The notes under the pieces are model-generated. The model worked only from the letters and a program-made list of their open reading frames with translations. It was not told the DNA's origin and searched no databases. A program made the position numbers and the translations under genes. Below are positions 44,189-53,386 of a stretch of DNA of 53,386 nucleotides, piece after piece; position 1 is the stretch's first letter, and each line of letters begins with the position of its first letter. The DNA is from Candidatus Brocadiaceae bacterium. GTDB lineage: Bacteria; Planctomycetota; Brocadiia; SM23-32. The DNA lies in the NCBI GenBank assembly GCA_012728835.1, contig JAAYEJ010000080.1, positions 1 through 53,386 of the forward strand, written 5' to 3'.

Positions 44189-46069
44189 TCAGTCGTCCAC
44201 TCCCAGCAGCACGTGCTGCGGCTCCTCGCCCGGGATCACTTCCACCGTCATGCTGCGCCCGGCGCCGTCCGGCGCGCGCCACTCCAGGAGCACGTCGCCG
44301 GCCTCTGCCTCGGGCACGCCCCAGAGCGCCGGGGCGGCGCCCTGGCGCAGCACGTGCGTGCCCAGCACTCGGGGCGGTTCGCCCACCGTCGCCGTCACGC
44401 TCAGAGGCCCGGCGTGGGCGGCCTTCGGGGACAGGCCCGCCGTCACGGCCATGGCGAAGTCCAGGTCCACGCGGCGCGGGAACATCCACAGGTCGCCGCC
44501 GGTCAACGCCAGGACCATGTCCAGCGCCCCGTCGCCGTTGAAGTCGCCCAGGCATCCCGCCTGCTGCCCGCCGGCGGCGGCCGGCAGCAGATTCTGGACG
44601 TCCAGGTCCAGGTCGCGGGCATGGCCGAAGCTGCGGTAGCCGCGGTTGAAGAAGAGCTGCGGCGCCATCTGCGCCCCATAGAGCACCAGCAGGTCCAGCC
44701 GCCCGTCGTTGTTGACGTCGCCCGTCTGGGCGTAGGTCGCGCCGGGCTTGGCGATGTACTCCACCTCGCCGGACTGGTGCAGCAGGTCCACGAACCGGCC
44801 GGCGCCCAGGTTGTGGAAGAGCCGGTTGCGCCGGTCGCCCGGCACGAAGACGTCGGGCAGGCCGTCGGCGTCGTAGTCGCCGATGCACGCCCCGTGCCGG
44901 CCCTCCCCGACGACCACCCCGGCGGCCTCCGGCGCGCCGAAGACCGGGCCGCCCGTCCCCTTGTAGAACAGGCTGCCGCCCTCGAAAAGCTGGAGAACGT
45001 CGGGCCGGGCGTCGCCGTCGAAGTCGGCCGTCAGGCAGGCGCCCGGGGCACCCAGCCCGTCGCCGGGCCAGTCGCCCTCGGCCAGCGGCGCCGAGGCGAC
45101 GCCGCCGGCAACGTCCACCGTCAGCAGGCGGGGCATCCCGGAGACCGCCGCGACGACCCGCGGGCCGTCGGCGGTTCCCACCACGTCCAGGCTCAGGCAG
45201 TCGGCCAGCGCGTCGGCGCCTTCCAGCGCCTTCCGGCTGAAGACCCCGTCCCCGCCCTGCACGTGCAGGCTCAGAGTCCCGCCGCTCCAGCTGAGCAGGT
45301 CCACGATCCCGTCGCCGGTCAGATCGGCCCAGACGTGCTGCCGGGACGCGCCGGCCAGCCCTCGGGCGGCCGTGACGTCCTCCATCGCCGCGCCGCCGAA
45401 GCGGTAGAGGCGGTCGCCTTCGTCGGACGCCAGGAACAGCTCGGTGCCACCCGCCGCTCCGGTCGTGTTCACCGCTTCCAGGGCGTGAACGGCCCCGGCG
45501 ACCCGGCCGAACCTCGTCTCGGGCTGCCAGACGGCGCCGGCCGTGACGGGCACGGCCGCGTTGTCGTTCTCAAGGATGTAGCGGACGCAGCGCAGGAGCA
45601 TGTCGGTCGATCCGGCCCAGCAGCCGAGCAGCCGGGCGTCGATCCGCTCCATGTCCCACGATCCCTCCCACTCGGCCAGGACGACCCACTTGCCGGCCAC
45701 GTGCAGGTATCCGAGCCGCTCGCCGCCTCCGCCGCCTTCGGTGATGAACGCGCCGATGAACAGCAGCGCCTCGCGCTGCCCGCCGGCGATCCAGCCCATC
45801 ACCTCCCGGCTCGGAGCGGCCAGCGCCTCGCCCATGGCCATGAACTCCACCGTGACGGAATCGCCCTCGTAATCGCCCTTGACGACCTCCTTGACCTGCG
45901 CGAGGCCGGTGCCCTCCTCGTTCGCGTCGGCAAACTCGACCCGGAGGACCACGTCCGACTGCTCCACCAGGTCCACCGGCGTGAACGTCGGGTCGATGAA
46001 GCCCCGGGCGGTCGTCGCCGAGGCCGTCAGGAGCGCGAGAATCGCAACAAACCCCATCGTCCTTTTCAC
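44189..46069 (-). CDS. Secreted FG-GAP/VCBS calcium-binding repeat protein
   Basis: A 626-residue exported protein. The start is GTG at 46069 with ggagg 7 bp upstream; it gives MKRTMGFVAILALL as a signal peptide. Residues about 20-150 form an N-terminal domain (VDLVEQSDVVLRVEF, KEVVKGDYEGDSVTVEFM). Then FG-GAP/VCBS propeller blades carry calcium-type loops: DLTGDGIVD, DFDGDARPD, DYDADGLPD, DVNNDGRLD, DFNGDGALD. The last 80 residues are a beta-rich domain ending HVLLGVDD. Such proteins act as extracellular or periplasmic binding/adhesion modules. It is the first gene of the operon, behind a strong promoter and a structured leader. Confidence 0.88.
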   Translation of the reverse strand: MKRTMGFVAILALLTASATTARGFIDPTFTPVDLVEQSDVVLRVEFADANEEGTGLAQVKEVVKGDYEGDSVTVEFMAMGEALAAPSREVMGWIAGGQREALLFIGAFITEGGGGGERLGYLHVAGKWVVLAEWEGSWDMERIDARLLGCWAGSTDMLLRCVRYILENDNAAVPVTAGAVWQPETRFGRVAGAVHALEAVNTTGAAGGTELFLASDEGDRLYRFGGAAMEDVTAARGLAGASRQHVWADLTGDGIVDLLSWSGGTLSLHVQGGDGVFSRKALEGADALADCLSLDVVGTADGPRVVAAVSGMPRLLTVDVAGGVASAPLAEGDWPGDGLGAPGACLTADFDGDARPDVLQLFEGGSLFYKGTGGPVFGAPEAAGVVVGEGRHGACIGDYDADGLPDVFVPGDRRNRLFHNLGAGRFVDLLHQSGEVEYIAKPGATYAQTGDVNNDGRLDLLVLYGAQMAPQLFFNRGYRSFGHARDLDLDVQNLLPAAAGGQQAGCLGDFNGDGALDMVLALTGGDLWMFPRRVDLDFAMAVTAGLSPKAAHAGPLSVTATVGEPPRVLGTHVLRQGAAPALWGVPEAEAGDVLLEWRAPDGAGRSMTVEVIPGEEPQHVLLGVDD

Positions 46070-46139
46070 TGCCTGTCCTCCCAAATACCCCGCTGACTGC
46101 ACGTCTCTGCACAATGTAGGGACAACACGAGGCCGGGTG

Positions 46140-46236
46140 CCGCAGCCGCCTGCTCACACAGAACGACGGTGCCGGCACGTCCCCTGCGGGGAGGTTCCCG
46201 GGCTCTGCGCCGGTCGGAAGCCTCACGACTGTGGCA
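46140..46236 (-). promoter_or_regulatory. Candidate structured 5' leader (riboswitch-like) of the FG-GAP operon
   Basis: Starting near the predicted transcript start, the minus-strand RNA reads gccacagtcgtgaggcttcc gaccggcgcagagcc and on. Pairings visible are cacag with ctgtg (closing), gtcg with cgac, ccggc with gccgg, and tccccgcagggga as a tight hairpin. The single-stranded core cggcgcagagcc resembles the conserved gacgcaaagcc of c-di-GMP-I (GEMM) riboswitches, but the ggcaaacc element of that class is not evident, so class and ligand are uncertain. Confidence 0.4.
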
Positions 46237-46238
46237 AA

Positions 46239-46248
46239 CACAATTGTG
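46239..46248. promoter_or_regulatory. Perfect palindrome cacaattgtg overlapping a -10 box
   Basis: A 10-bp perfect palindrome over the minus-strand -10 (cacaat, 46243-46248). It could be an operator for a small dimeric regulator. Confidence 0.4.
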
Positions 46249-46271
46249 CCCCAGCAGAGGCGCCGTGTCAA
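46243..46271 (-). promoter_or_regulatory. Promoter of the FG-GAP operon
   Basis: On the minus strand a perfect ttgaca -35 box (46266-46271), a 17-nt spacer and a cacaat -10 box (46243-46248). RNA would start about 46236, at the foot of the structured leader. Confidence 0.7.
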
Positions 46272-46299
46272 GCTCGCCCGACGCCCGCCCGCCGCGCCG

Positions 46300-46480
46300 C
46301 GTCCGTGTTCCGTCCGTGTTCCTCTGTGCCCGTCCGTGTTCGTCCGCGCCGGCCCGCGCCGGCCCGTGTCCGTCCGTGCCGGCCCGTGCAGGTCCGTGTT
46401 GGGTCCGTGTCCGTCCGTGTCCGTCCGTGTTCGTCCGTGTCCGTCCGTGTCCGTCCGTGTTCGTCCGTGCCGGTCCGTGT
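46300..46480. repeat. 10-bp tandem array, consensus gtccgtgtYc
   Basis: About 18 decamers, regular at 46401-46480 (ccgtccgtgt / tcgtccgtgt) and more diverged at 46300-46400 (cgtccgtgtt, cgtccgcgcc, ggcccgtgtc). It fills most of the 225 bp between the two divergent promoters. Confidence 0.92.
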
Positions 46481-46496
46481 CCCCCGGCTGCCCCCT

Positions 46497-46525
46497 TGCA
46501 TCCCCGGGGGGGCATGGTGTAGATT
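46497..46525 (+). promoter_or_regulatory. Promoter of the FHA-sensor kinase operon
   Basis: A ttgcat -35 box (46497-46502), a 17-nt spacer and a tagatt -10 box (46520-46525), about 70 bp before the ATG. Confidence 0.6.
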
Positions 46526-46595
46526 CGCCTGCAGACGAGGGGGAATCGTCGGCCCTCGCGCCGCCTGCCGTCCGTCACGAGGTCGAGTCCGAACC

Positions 46596-47605
46596 ATGTC
46601 CGGCGCCACAGTCCAGGACGGCTTGGGCTTCCACGTCGAGGTCACCGGCCCGGAGCAGGAGGGCTACCTCTACGAGGTGGGACCGAACGGGCTGCTGGTG
46701 GGCCGGTCCTCCGCGTGCGACGTGGTGTTTGAGGGCCGCGAGGTCTCCCGGCGCCACGCCTACTTCTACCTCGCCGGCGACGCCTGCTGCATCAAGGACC
46801 TGACCTCGAAGAACGGCACGTTCGTCAACGGCCAGCGGACCCGGCAGGCGCAGTTGCGCGACGGCGACGTGGCCACCCTGGGCGGCAACCGGCTCATCGT
46901 GCGCCTCCAGCCGTCGTCCGCGTCCCCGCGCTCATCCCCCCGGTCCGGCTCCCGTCAGCCTCCGCCCCTCGAGCAGGGCCAGCAACTGGCCCTGGCGGCC
47001 CTGGTCACCGGCGCTCTGGCCTACCTGCACTGGGCATTCGGCCTCGGCGGGGCCGTGCTGGCCCTCGTCAGCCTCTGGGAGGCGCGCGGCCGGCCCGCCC
47101 GCGGCGCCCGGGCCCTGGCCGTCGGCGCGCTGGCGCTCGGCCTGTGCGGAGGCGTCGTGAACGCCTGGTTCGCCGAGGTCGCCCCCCGCGTCCGGTCCCG
47201 GCTGGAGGAGGAGGCCCGGATCGAGTGCGGACGCCGGCTGGCGGCGATCGCCGAGACCGTCTCGGCCTATCGGGACGCCCACGCGGGCGCCCTTCCGGAG
47301 CGCCTCGAGGTGCTGGTGGACCGGGGCCTGCTGCGGCCGGCGGACCTGGAGTGCCCCGGGCGGCGCCTCAGCGGCCGCGGGCCGGCGCGCTACGTGTTCC
47401 TGACGCCGAAGGACGGCCACCTGGCCCGGGCCGGCGACGTGATCCTGGCCGACGGCGACCTGTCCTACCACCAGGGCCGCGGCGGCTGGATCGTGCGGGG
47501 GGACGGCCGGCTCGAATGGCTGGAGAGCGACCTGTTCGCGGACGTCCTGGCGCGTGCCTTCGCGGCCCGCCGGGGGCCGCCCGCCGATCCGGAGGCCCCG
47601 GAACC

Positions 47606-47609
<4 letters not shown>
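46596..47609 (+). CDS. FHA-domain membrane protein
   Basis: A 337-residue protein. The N-terminal FHA domain (about 12-105) has LLVGRSSACDVVF, VSRRHAYF and LTSKNGTFVNG, the phosphothreonine-binding residues (Arg, Ser, Arg-His, Asn-Gly). A Ser/Pro/Arg linker follows (SSASPRSSPRSGSRQPPP), then two transmembrane helices (about 128-150 and 167-185), and a C-terminal extracytoplasmic domain with a helix (IECGRRLAAIAETVSAYRDA) and a small beta part, like a pseudopilin-type globular tail (AGALPERLEVLVDRGLLRP). The stop overlaps the kinase start (ATGA), so the FHA protein and sensor kinase are probably made together and may work as a phospho-dependent pair. Confidence 0.85.
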
Positions 47610-49153
<1,544 letters not shown>

Positions 49154-49159
<6 letters not shown>

Positions 49160-49771
49160 CCGCCCGCACTCGCCCAGGACCGCCGCCAGGGCCTCCGCCC
49201 GGATCGCCCCCTCGCGGAGCACCTCCAACCCCCCCGCCGCGATGCGCACAACCGTGGACGGGAGCCCGATGCGCGCCGCACCGCCGTCCAGCACGGCCCC
49301 GATCCGGCCGTCGAACTCCGCCAGCAGGTCCTCGGCGTTCCGGGCCGGCGGCGCCCCCGGCGCGTTCGCGCTCGGGGCCGCCACCGGCACGCCCACCAGC
49401 GCCAGCATCTCCCGCGTGACCCTGCAGTCCGGGCACCGCAGGCCGATCGTCCCCGATCCCCCGCGCCCCGGCACCACGATCGTGAGCGCCCCCGGCCAGA
49501 ACGCCTTCACCAGCGCGTCGGCCCCCTCGTCGAACCGCCCCCAGGCCCGCGCGGCGGCCGCATCCGGCACCAGGCACGCGAACTCCTTGCCCTCCGGCCG
49601 CCGCTTCAGCCGCGCCAGCTCCGCCACGGCCGCGGCGTCGTCCGCCCGCACGCCCAGCCCGTAGACGGTGTCCGTGGGGAACGCAACGATCGCGCCCTCA
49701 CGCAGCAGTTGCGCGGCGCGCCGAATACCCTCCCGGTCCTCAGCATCCAGGCGTTCCGTCTTCACGGCCAC
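49154..49771 (-). CDS. L-threonylcarbamoyladenylate synthase (Sua5/YciO/YrdC family)
   Basis: A 205-residue enzyme of tRNA t6A37 synthesis that makes threonylcarbamoyl-AMP from Thr, bicarbonate and ATP. Visible: VAFPTDTVYGLGVRADD, KRRPEGKEFACLVPD, PGALTIVVPG, GLRCPD, PVAAPSANAPG and GLPSTVVRI. Length fits TsaC, with no Sua5 C-terminal domain. The start is GTG at 49771, 8 bp after gagg; a second in-frame GTG at 49765 is also possible, and no ATG suits. Its stop overlaps that of the convergent kinase. Confidence 0.93.
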
Positions 49772-49899
49772 ACGGGCGTCCTCATTGCAGGCGAGCGGGC
49801 TTTGGTATACGCTAAGCGGGAGGGACGCCGGCATGCAAGCGGCGGCCGGCGCAGGATGTCCGAAACGAGGCGGCGCCCCCCCCCGGAGCGGAGTCGACG

Positions 49900-51501
49900 A
49901 TGGTGCGGAACTGGAAGGACCGCTGCGCCCTGGTCGCCGGAGCGGCGGCGCTGGGCGCCGTGGCCGTCCTGGCCGTGCGGCCGCACGCCCAGGGGGCCGG
50001 CGAGCCGCGCGAGGTCCGGGCGGCGGCCGCCGCCGACGGCTTCTATCCCGGCTCGCCCGACCGGCTGCGGCGCACGGTCGAGACGATGCTCCGCGACACA
50101 CCGCCCGAGACGCCCGAGAACGTCCGCGCCCTGGAACCCAGGGCCCTGCTCGTGCCCCACGCCGGCTACCGCTACAGCGGCGCCACGGCCGCCCGCGCCT
50201 ACCGGCTCCTGCAGGGCCGCGAACGGCCGGACCGCGTCATCCTGCTGGGCCCCCCGCACACCGAGCGCCTGGAGGTCCCGTGCAGCATCGCCGGCTTCGA
50301 GGCCTACGAGACGCCGCTCGGCCGCGTGCCCTTGGACGCCGCAGCGCGCCGGGCGCTGACCGCGCACGAGGTCTTCGGCACCACCCGCCGCCCGCACCTG
50401 CGCGAGCATGCCCTGGAGGTGCAACTGCCCTTCCTGCAGGTCCTCTGGCCCGAGCCGCCGCCGATCGTGCCCATCCTGGTCGGCCGGCTCGGCCCCGCCC
50501 AGAGCCGGGCGGCCGCCGCCGCGCTGGCGCAGATCATCACCGAACGCACCCTGATCGTCGTCAGCACCGATTTCACACACTACGGCGCACGGTTCGGCTT
50601 CGCCCCCTTCGGCACGCGCCCGGACGAGGCGCGCAAGGAACAGATCCGCGAGCTGGACATGGGCGCCGTCGGCCGGGCCCGGGCGCTGGACGCCGCAGGA
50701 TTCCTCGACTACACCGCCGCCGAGGCCCCCACCGTCTGCGGAAGCGACGCCGTCGGCGTGCTCCTGAACCTGTTCGCGCGGTGCGAGGGATGCCGGCCCG
50801 TCTTCCTGCAATGGGCGAACTCCGGCGACGTGACGGGCGGCTACAACGACTGCGTCAGCTACGTCGCCATGGCGTTCTACGCGCCGCCCGGGCCGCTGCG
50901 GCTCGTCCCCGACGCCCCCCCGCCGGGCCAGGAGCCGGCCCCGCTGGCCGACGACGACCGCCGCGCCCTCCTGCACCTGGCCCGCACGGCGATCGACCAG
51001 GCCGTGCGCGAGCGGCGTCTGCGCCCGCCCGAACCGGCAGCCCCCTCCGAGGCGCTGCGCCGCCCGGGCGCCGCCTTCGTCACGCTCACGCGGGACGGGC
51101 AACTGCGCGGCTGCATCGGCCACGTCGAGGCGGATGGCCCCCTGTGCGACTGCGTGGCCCGGATGGCCGTCCTGGCCGCCCTCCGCGACCCGCGCTTCCG
51201 CCCGGTCGCCCCCGACGAACTCGACGAACTGCGGATCGAGATCAGCGTGCTGACGCCGCTGACGCGCCTCCGGGACGTCGCCGACCTCCGCGTCGGGCGG
51301 GACGGCCTGGTCGTGGAGCGGAGGCCGGCACGCGGGCTGCTGCTGCCCCAGGTCGCCTCCGAGCACGGCTGGGACGCCCGGGAGTTCCTCCGCCAGACCT
51401 GCGCCAAGGCGGGCCTGCCCGAGGACGCGTGGCAGGACGCCGACGTGACCATCTACCGTTTTCAGGCCGAGGTCTTCAGCGAGGACCAGTTCGAACCCTG
51501 A
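49900..51501 (+). CDS. MEMO1-AMMECR1 fusion (AmmeMemoRadiSam system proteins B and A)
   Basis: A 533-residue protein. A signal/anchor helix (about 9-28) precedes the MEMO1 domain (about 45-320): [12 protein letters not shown] (H87), [11 protein letters not shown] (H120), [12 protein letters not shown] and [11 protein letters not shown] (C280) align with the His-His-Cys metal-binding residues of human MEMO1 (H49, H81, C244). The AMMECR1 domain follows (about 340-525): [13 protein letters not shown] (Cys405), [28 protein letters not shown]. These two, plus a radical SAM enzyme, form the AmmeMemoRadiSam system; no radical SAM gene is in the window. The ATG at 49900 has a ggag about 7 bp upstream. 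Confidence 0.93.
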   Translation: MVRNWKDRCALVAGAAALGAVAVLAVRPHAQGAGEPREVRAAAAADGFYPGSPDRLRRTVETMLRDTPPETPENVRALEPRALLVPHAGYRYSGATAARAYRLLQGRERPDRVILLGPPHTERLEVPCSIAGFEAYETPLGRVPLDAAARRALTAHEVFGTTRRPHLREHALEVQLPFLQVLWPEPPPIVPILVGRLGPAQSRAAAAALAQIITERTLIVVSTDFTHYGARFGFAPFGTRPDEARKEQIRELDMGAVGRARALDAAGFLDYTAAEAPTVCGSDAVGVLLNLFARCEGCRPVFLQWANSGDVTGGYNDCVSYVAMAFYAPPGPLRLVPDAPPPGQEPAPLADDDRRALLHLARTAIDQAVRERRLRPPEPAAPSEALRRPGAAFVTLTRDGQLRGCIGHVEADGPLCDCVARMAVLAALRDPRFRPVAPDELDELRIEISVLTPLTRLRDVADLRVGRDGLVVERRPARGLLLPQVASEHGWDAREFLRQTCAKAGLPEDAWQDADVTIYRFQAEVFSEDQFEP

Positions 51502-51526
51502 CACAAAGAAGGACAGGAACGCCGCC

Positions 51527-52264
51527 ATGAACGATCCGATTCGAGTCACCGTCTGGAACGAGGCCCGCCACGAGAAGACCAGCGAGGCCGTGCGCACGGT
51601 CTATCCGGATGGCATCCACGCCGCCATCGCCGAGTTCCTCAACGCCGCCCCGGGCATCGAGGCCCGCACCGCCACGCTCGACGAGCCCGAGCACGGCCTC
51701 ACCGACGACGTCCTGGCGAAGACCGACGTGCTCACCTGGTGGGCGCACATGGCCCACGGAGAGGTCTCCGACGCCGTCGTCGAACGCGTCCGCCGGCGCG
51801 TGCTGGACGGCATGGGCCTGCTCTGCCTCCACTCGGCACACTTCTCGAAGATCTTCATACGCATGATGGGCACCACGTGCTCGCTGAAATGGCGCGAGGC
51901 GGGCGAGAAGGAACGCCTCTGGGTCGTGCAGCCGGGGCACCCCATCGCGGCCGGCCTGGGCGAATACATCGAGCTGCCCCACACGGAGATGTACGGCGAG
52001 TTGTTCGACGTCCCCCCGCCGGACGACCTGGTGATGGTCAGTTGGTTCGCCGGCGGCGAGGTCTTCCGCAGTTGCTGCTGCTGGCACCGCGGCGCCGGCA
52101 AGGTGGTCTACTTCCGCCCCGGACACGAGACGTTCCCGATCTTCCGGAACGCCGCCATCCAGCAGGTCATCACCAACGCCGTGCGCTGGCTCGCCCCGTC
52201 CGGATGCCGCGTCACGCCGCGCGTCGTCAACGTCAAGGAACCGATCGAGCCGCTGGGCCGCTGA
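51527..52264 (+). CDS. ThuA-domain protein
   Basis: A 245-residue class I glutamine amidotransferase-like ThuA protein, common in PVC and Bacteroidota and associated with sugar utilisation. [75 protein letters not shown] and [13 protein letters not shown] are typical. The usual amidotransferase catalytic Cys is replaced within LCLHSAH, so the chemistry is not that of an amidotransferase. It starts 25 bp after the MEMO1-AMMECR1 gene. Confidence 0.88.
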   Translation: MNDPIRVTVWNEARHEKTSEAVRTVYPDGIHAAIAEFLNAAPGIEARTATLDEPEHGLTDDVLAKTDVLTWWAHMAHGEVSDAVVERVRRRVLDGMGLLCLHSAHFSKIFIRMMGTTCSLKWREAGEKERLWVVQPGHPIAAGLGEYIELPHTEMYGELFDVPPPDDLVMVSWFAGGEVFRSCCCWHRGAGKVVYFRPGHETFPIFRNAAIQQVITNAVRWLAPSGCRVTPRVVNVKEPIEPLGR

Positions 52265-52304
52265 GCGGCGCCCGCACAGGAACTCGCCCCGAAGGAGGCC
52301 CGCC

Positions 52305-53294
52305 ATGGCCGATGAGTTCGCAAGCAGCCGATATGACCGTATGTCCTTCCGCCGTTGCGGCCGCTCCGGCCTGAGGCTCCCCGCCATCTCGCTGGGCTGC
52401 TGGCACAACTTCGGCGACGTCGACGACCAGGGCGAGGCGCGCGCAATGCTCCACCGCGCCTTCGACCTGGGCATCACCCACTTCGACCTGGCCAACAACT
52501 ACGGCCCGCCGCCCGGCTCGGCCGAACGCAACGTGGGCCGCATCCTCCGCCAGGACTTCGCCGCCCACCGCGACGAACTGATCATCTCCACCAAGGCCGG
52601 CTACCTCATGTGGCCGGGGCCGTACGGCGACTGGGGCTCGCGCAAGTACCTCCTGGCCAGCCTCGACCAGTCGCTCAAGCGCCTGCAGCTCGACTACGTC
52701 GACATCTTCTACTCCCACCGGCCCGACCCGGCCACCCCCATCGAGGAGACCATGGGGGCGCTCGAACAGGCCGTCCGACAGGGCAAGGCCCTTTACGCGG
52801 GCATCAGCTCCTACCGGGGCGCCGCCACCGCCCACGCCCACCGCATCCTCGCCGACGCGGGCGTGGCGCTCACCATCCACCAGCCCAGCTACTCCATGAT
52901 GAACCGCTGGGTCGAGACCGACCTGCTGGACACCACGGGCGCGCTCGGCATCGGCGTCATCGCCTTCTGCCCGCTCGCCCAGGGCGTCCTGACGAGCAGG
53001 TACCTCAACGGCATCCCCGCCGACTCGCGCGCCGGCAAGCCCACCGGCATGCTCAAGCCCGAAAGCCTCACCGAGGAGAAGCTCTCGCGAGTGCGCGGCC
53101 TGAACGTCCTGGCCGAGCAGCGCGGCCAGACCCTGGCGCAGATGGCCCTGGCCTGGGTGCTGCGCGACGCGCGCGTGACGAGCGCCCTCGTCGGCGCCAG
53201 CCGCGTGAGCCAGATCGAGGAGAACGTGAAGGCCCTGGAAGGCCCGGCCTTGAGCCCGAAAGAGCTGGAGACCATCGAGTCCATCCTGGCCTGA
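52305..53294 (+). CDS. Aldo/keto reductase, YghZ (L-glyceraldehyde 3-phosphate reductase)-like
   Basis: A 329-residue NADPH-dependent AKR barrel. The tetrad regions are visible: FDLANNYGPPPGSAE (Asp, Tyr), IISTKAGY (Lys) and FYSHRPDP (His). The cofactor loop reads VGASRVSQIEENVKAL. It closely resembles YghZ (SLGCWHNFGD, GPYGDWGSRKYLLASLDQSL, SYSMMNRW). A clean ggagg is 6 bp before the ATG. It lies 40 bp after the ThuA gene, so it is probably co-expressed with it in carbohydrate metabolism. Confidence 0.93.
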   Translation: MADEFASSRYDRMSFRRCGRSGLRLPAISLGCWHNFGDVDDQGEARAMLHRAFDLGITHFDLANNYGPPPGSAERNVGRILRQDFAAHRDELIISTKAGYLMWPGPYGDWGSRKYLLASLDQSLKRLQLDYVDIFYSHRPDPATPIEETMGALEQAVRQGKALYAGISSYRGAATAHAHRILADAGVALTIHQPSYSMMNRWVETDLLDTTGALGIGVIAFCPLAQGVLTSRYLNGIPADSRAGKPTGMLKPESLTEEKLSRVRGLNVLAEQRGQTLAQMALAWVLRDARVTSALVGASRVSQIEENVKALEGPALSPKELETIESILA

Positions 53295-53340
53295 TCGTCA
53301 TCCGAACCGAGGACCGGCTCTGCAATCGCACAACCGTAGC

Positions 53341-53386
53341 GCCGGCGTCTCGCCGGCTGTGGGGTGGGCATCTTGCCCACCCCACG
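53341..53386. repeat. Two adjacent palindromic repeats at the right edge
   Basis: gccggcg-tct-cgccggc (53341-53357) and a perfect 12-bp stem gtggggtgggca-tct-tgcccaccccac (53359-53385). Both have 3-nt tct loops. This type of hairpin is dispersed in PVC-like genomes; no T-tract follows, so it is not a classical terminator. It runs to the window edge. Confidence 0.85.

Larger units (their letters stand above)
46070..46595. other. 526-bp divergent regulatory region between the FG-GAP operon and the FHA-kinase pair
   Basis: It holds no gene. From left to right: a 5' leader of about 165 nt for the minus-strand operon with a likely folded RNA (46140-46236), a palindrome cacaattgtg overlapping a minus-strand -10 box (46239-46248), the minus -35 tgtcaa (46266-46271), a decamer array (46300-46480), and a plus-strand promoter (46497-46525). 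Confidence 0.8.

Noticed and set aside
41508-44888. Longer N-terminus for the PQQ protein, up to 44888
   Set aside because: The extra 240 codons lie across the end of the FG-GAP gene and read as low-complexity Arg/Gly; the real start follows ggagg near 44168.
46140-46236. Firm call of a c-di-GMP-I riboswitch
   Set aside because: Only the gcgcagagcc core and helices resemble the class; the ggcaaacc element and tetraloop receptor are not clear, so it remains a candidate.
46300-46480. Coding sequence in the decamer array
   Set aside because: Several frames stay open because of the repeat, but they give only CPSVFVRVRP-type repeats with no start signal.

Overview
This is a high-GC, densely packed chromosomal segment from a didermal bacterium. 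Lipid A (lpxI), meso-DAP/lysine (lysA), lipoproteins with lipoboxes and an O-antigen ligase point to a Gram-negative envelope. An H-X9-DG type pseudopilin, a zinc-ribbon SpoVG, a neutral-ceramidase-like hydrolase, ThuA and FG-GAP/PQQ secreted proteins, and dispersed palindromic GC-rich repeats together suggest the PVC group (Planctomycetota/Lentisphaerota-like). That placement is inference, since there is no rRNA in the window. I saw no tRNA, rRNA, insertion sequence, integrase or CRISPR array.

Layout. 1-420: four copies of a 105-bp repeat, then a promoter and a Wzy-type O-antigen ligase. 2757-7614 (minus): housekeeping operon ftsB-like, proA, lpxI, rsmD, ispE, spoVG with overlapping start/stop codons. 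7786-11570 (plus): psd translationally coupled to a very large TPR/CPEC/DsbD-like fusion. 11577-12375 (minus): two duplicated small lipoproteins. 12516-16862 (minus): a cobalamin riboswitch leading an H-X9-DG pseudopilin, a small membrane protein and a BtuF/BtuD/BtuC-like importer. 16989-23034: surface polysaccharide genes (GT2, pyruvyl transferase-like, GT4, flippase/GT-C fusion). 23191-26902 (minus): HEAT-repeat secreted protein and lysA.

27267-33678 (plus): an esterase-like hydrolase, then a sulfur cassette: CstB-like persulfide dioxygenase/rhodanese, two YeeE/YedE half-transporters and a SulP permease. 33810-36708: small membrane protein, flavodoxin/ferredoxin EFR1-like protein, ceramidase-like hydrolase. 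36716-46069 (minus): five-gene operon FG-GAP protein, PQQ propeller protein, PEP-synthase-like phosphotransferase, EMC3/TMCO1-like membrane protein, and a hydrolase fused to an ACT-like domain. 46596-49159 (plus): FHA protein coupled to a sensor kinase. 49154-49771 (minus): Sua5/TsaC. 49900-53294 (plus): MEMO1-AMMECR1 fusion, ThuA-like protein, aldo/keto reductase. The window closes in palindromic repeats.

The most notable items are the B12 riboswitch controlling a pseudopilin together with a B12-type importer, two 10-bp-period tandem arrays that each sit between a pair of divergent promoters, a structured 5' leader on the FG-GAP operon, and an unusual number of multidomain fusions.
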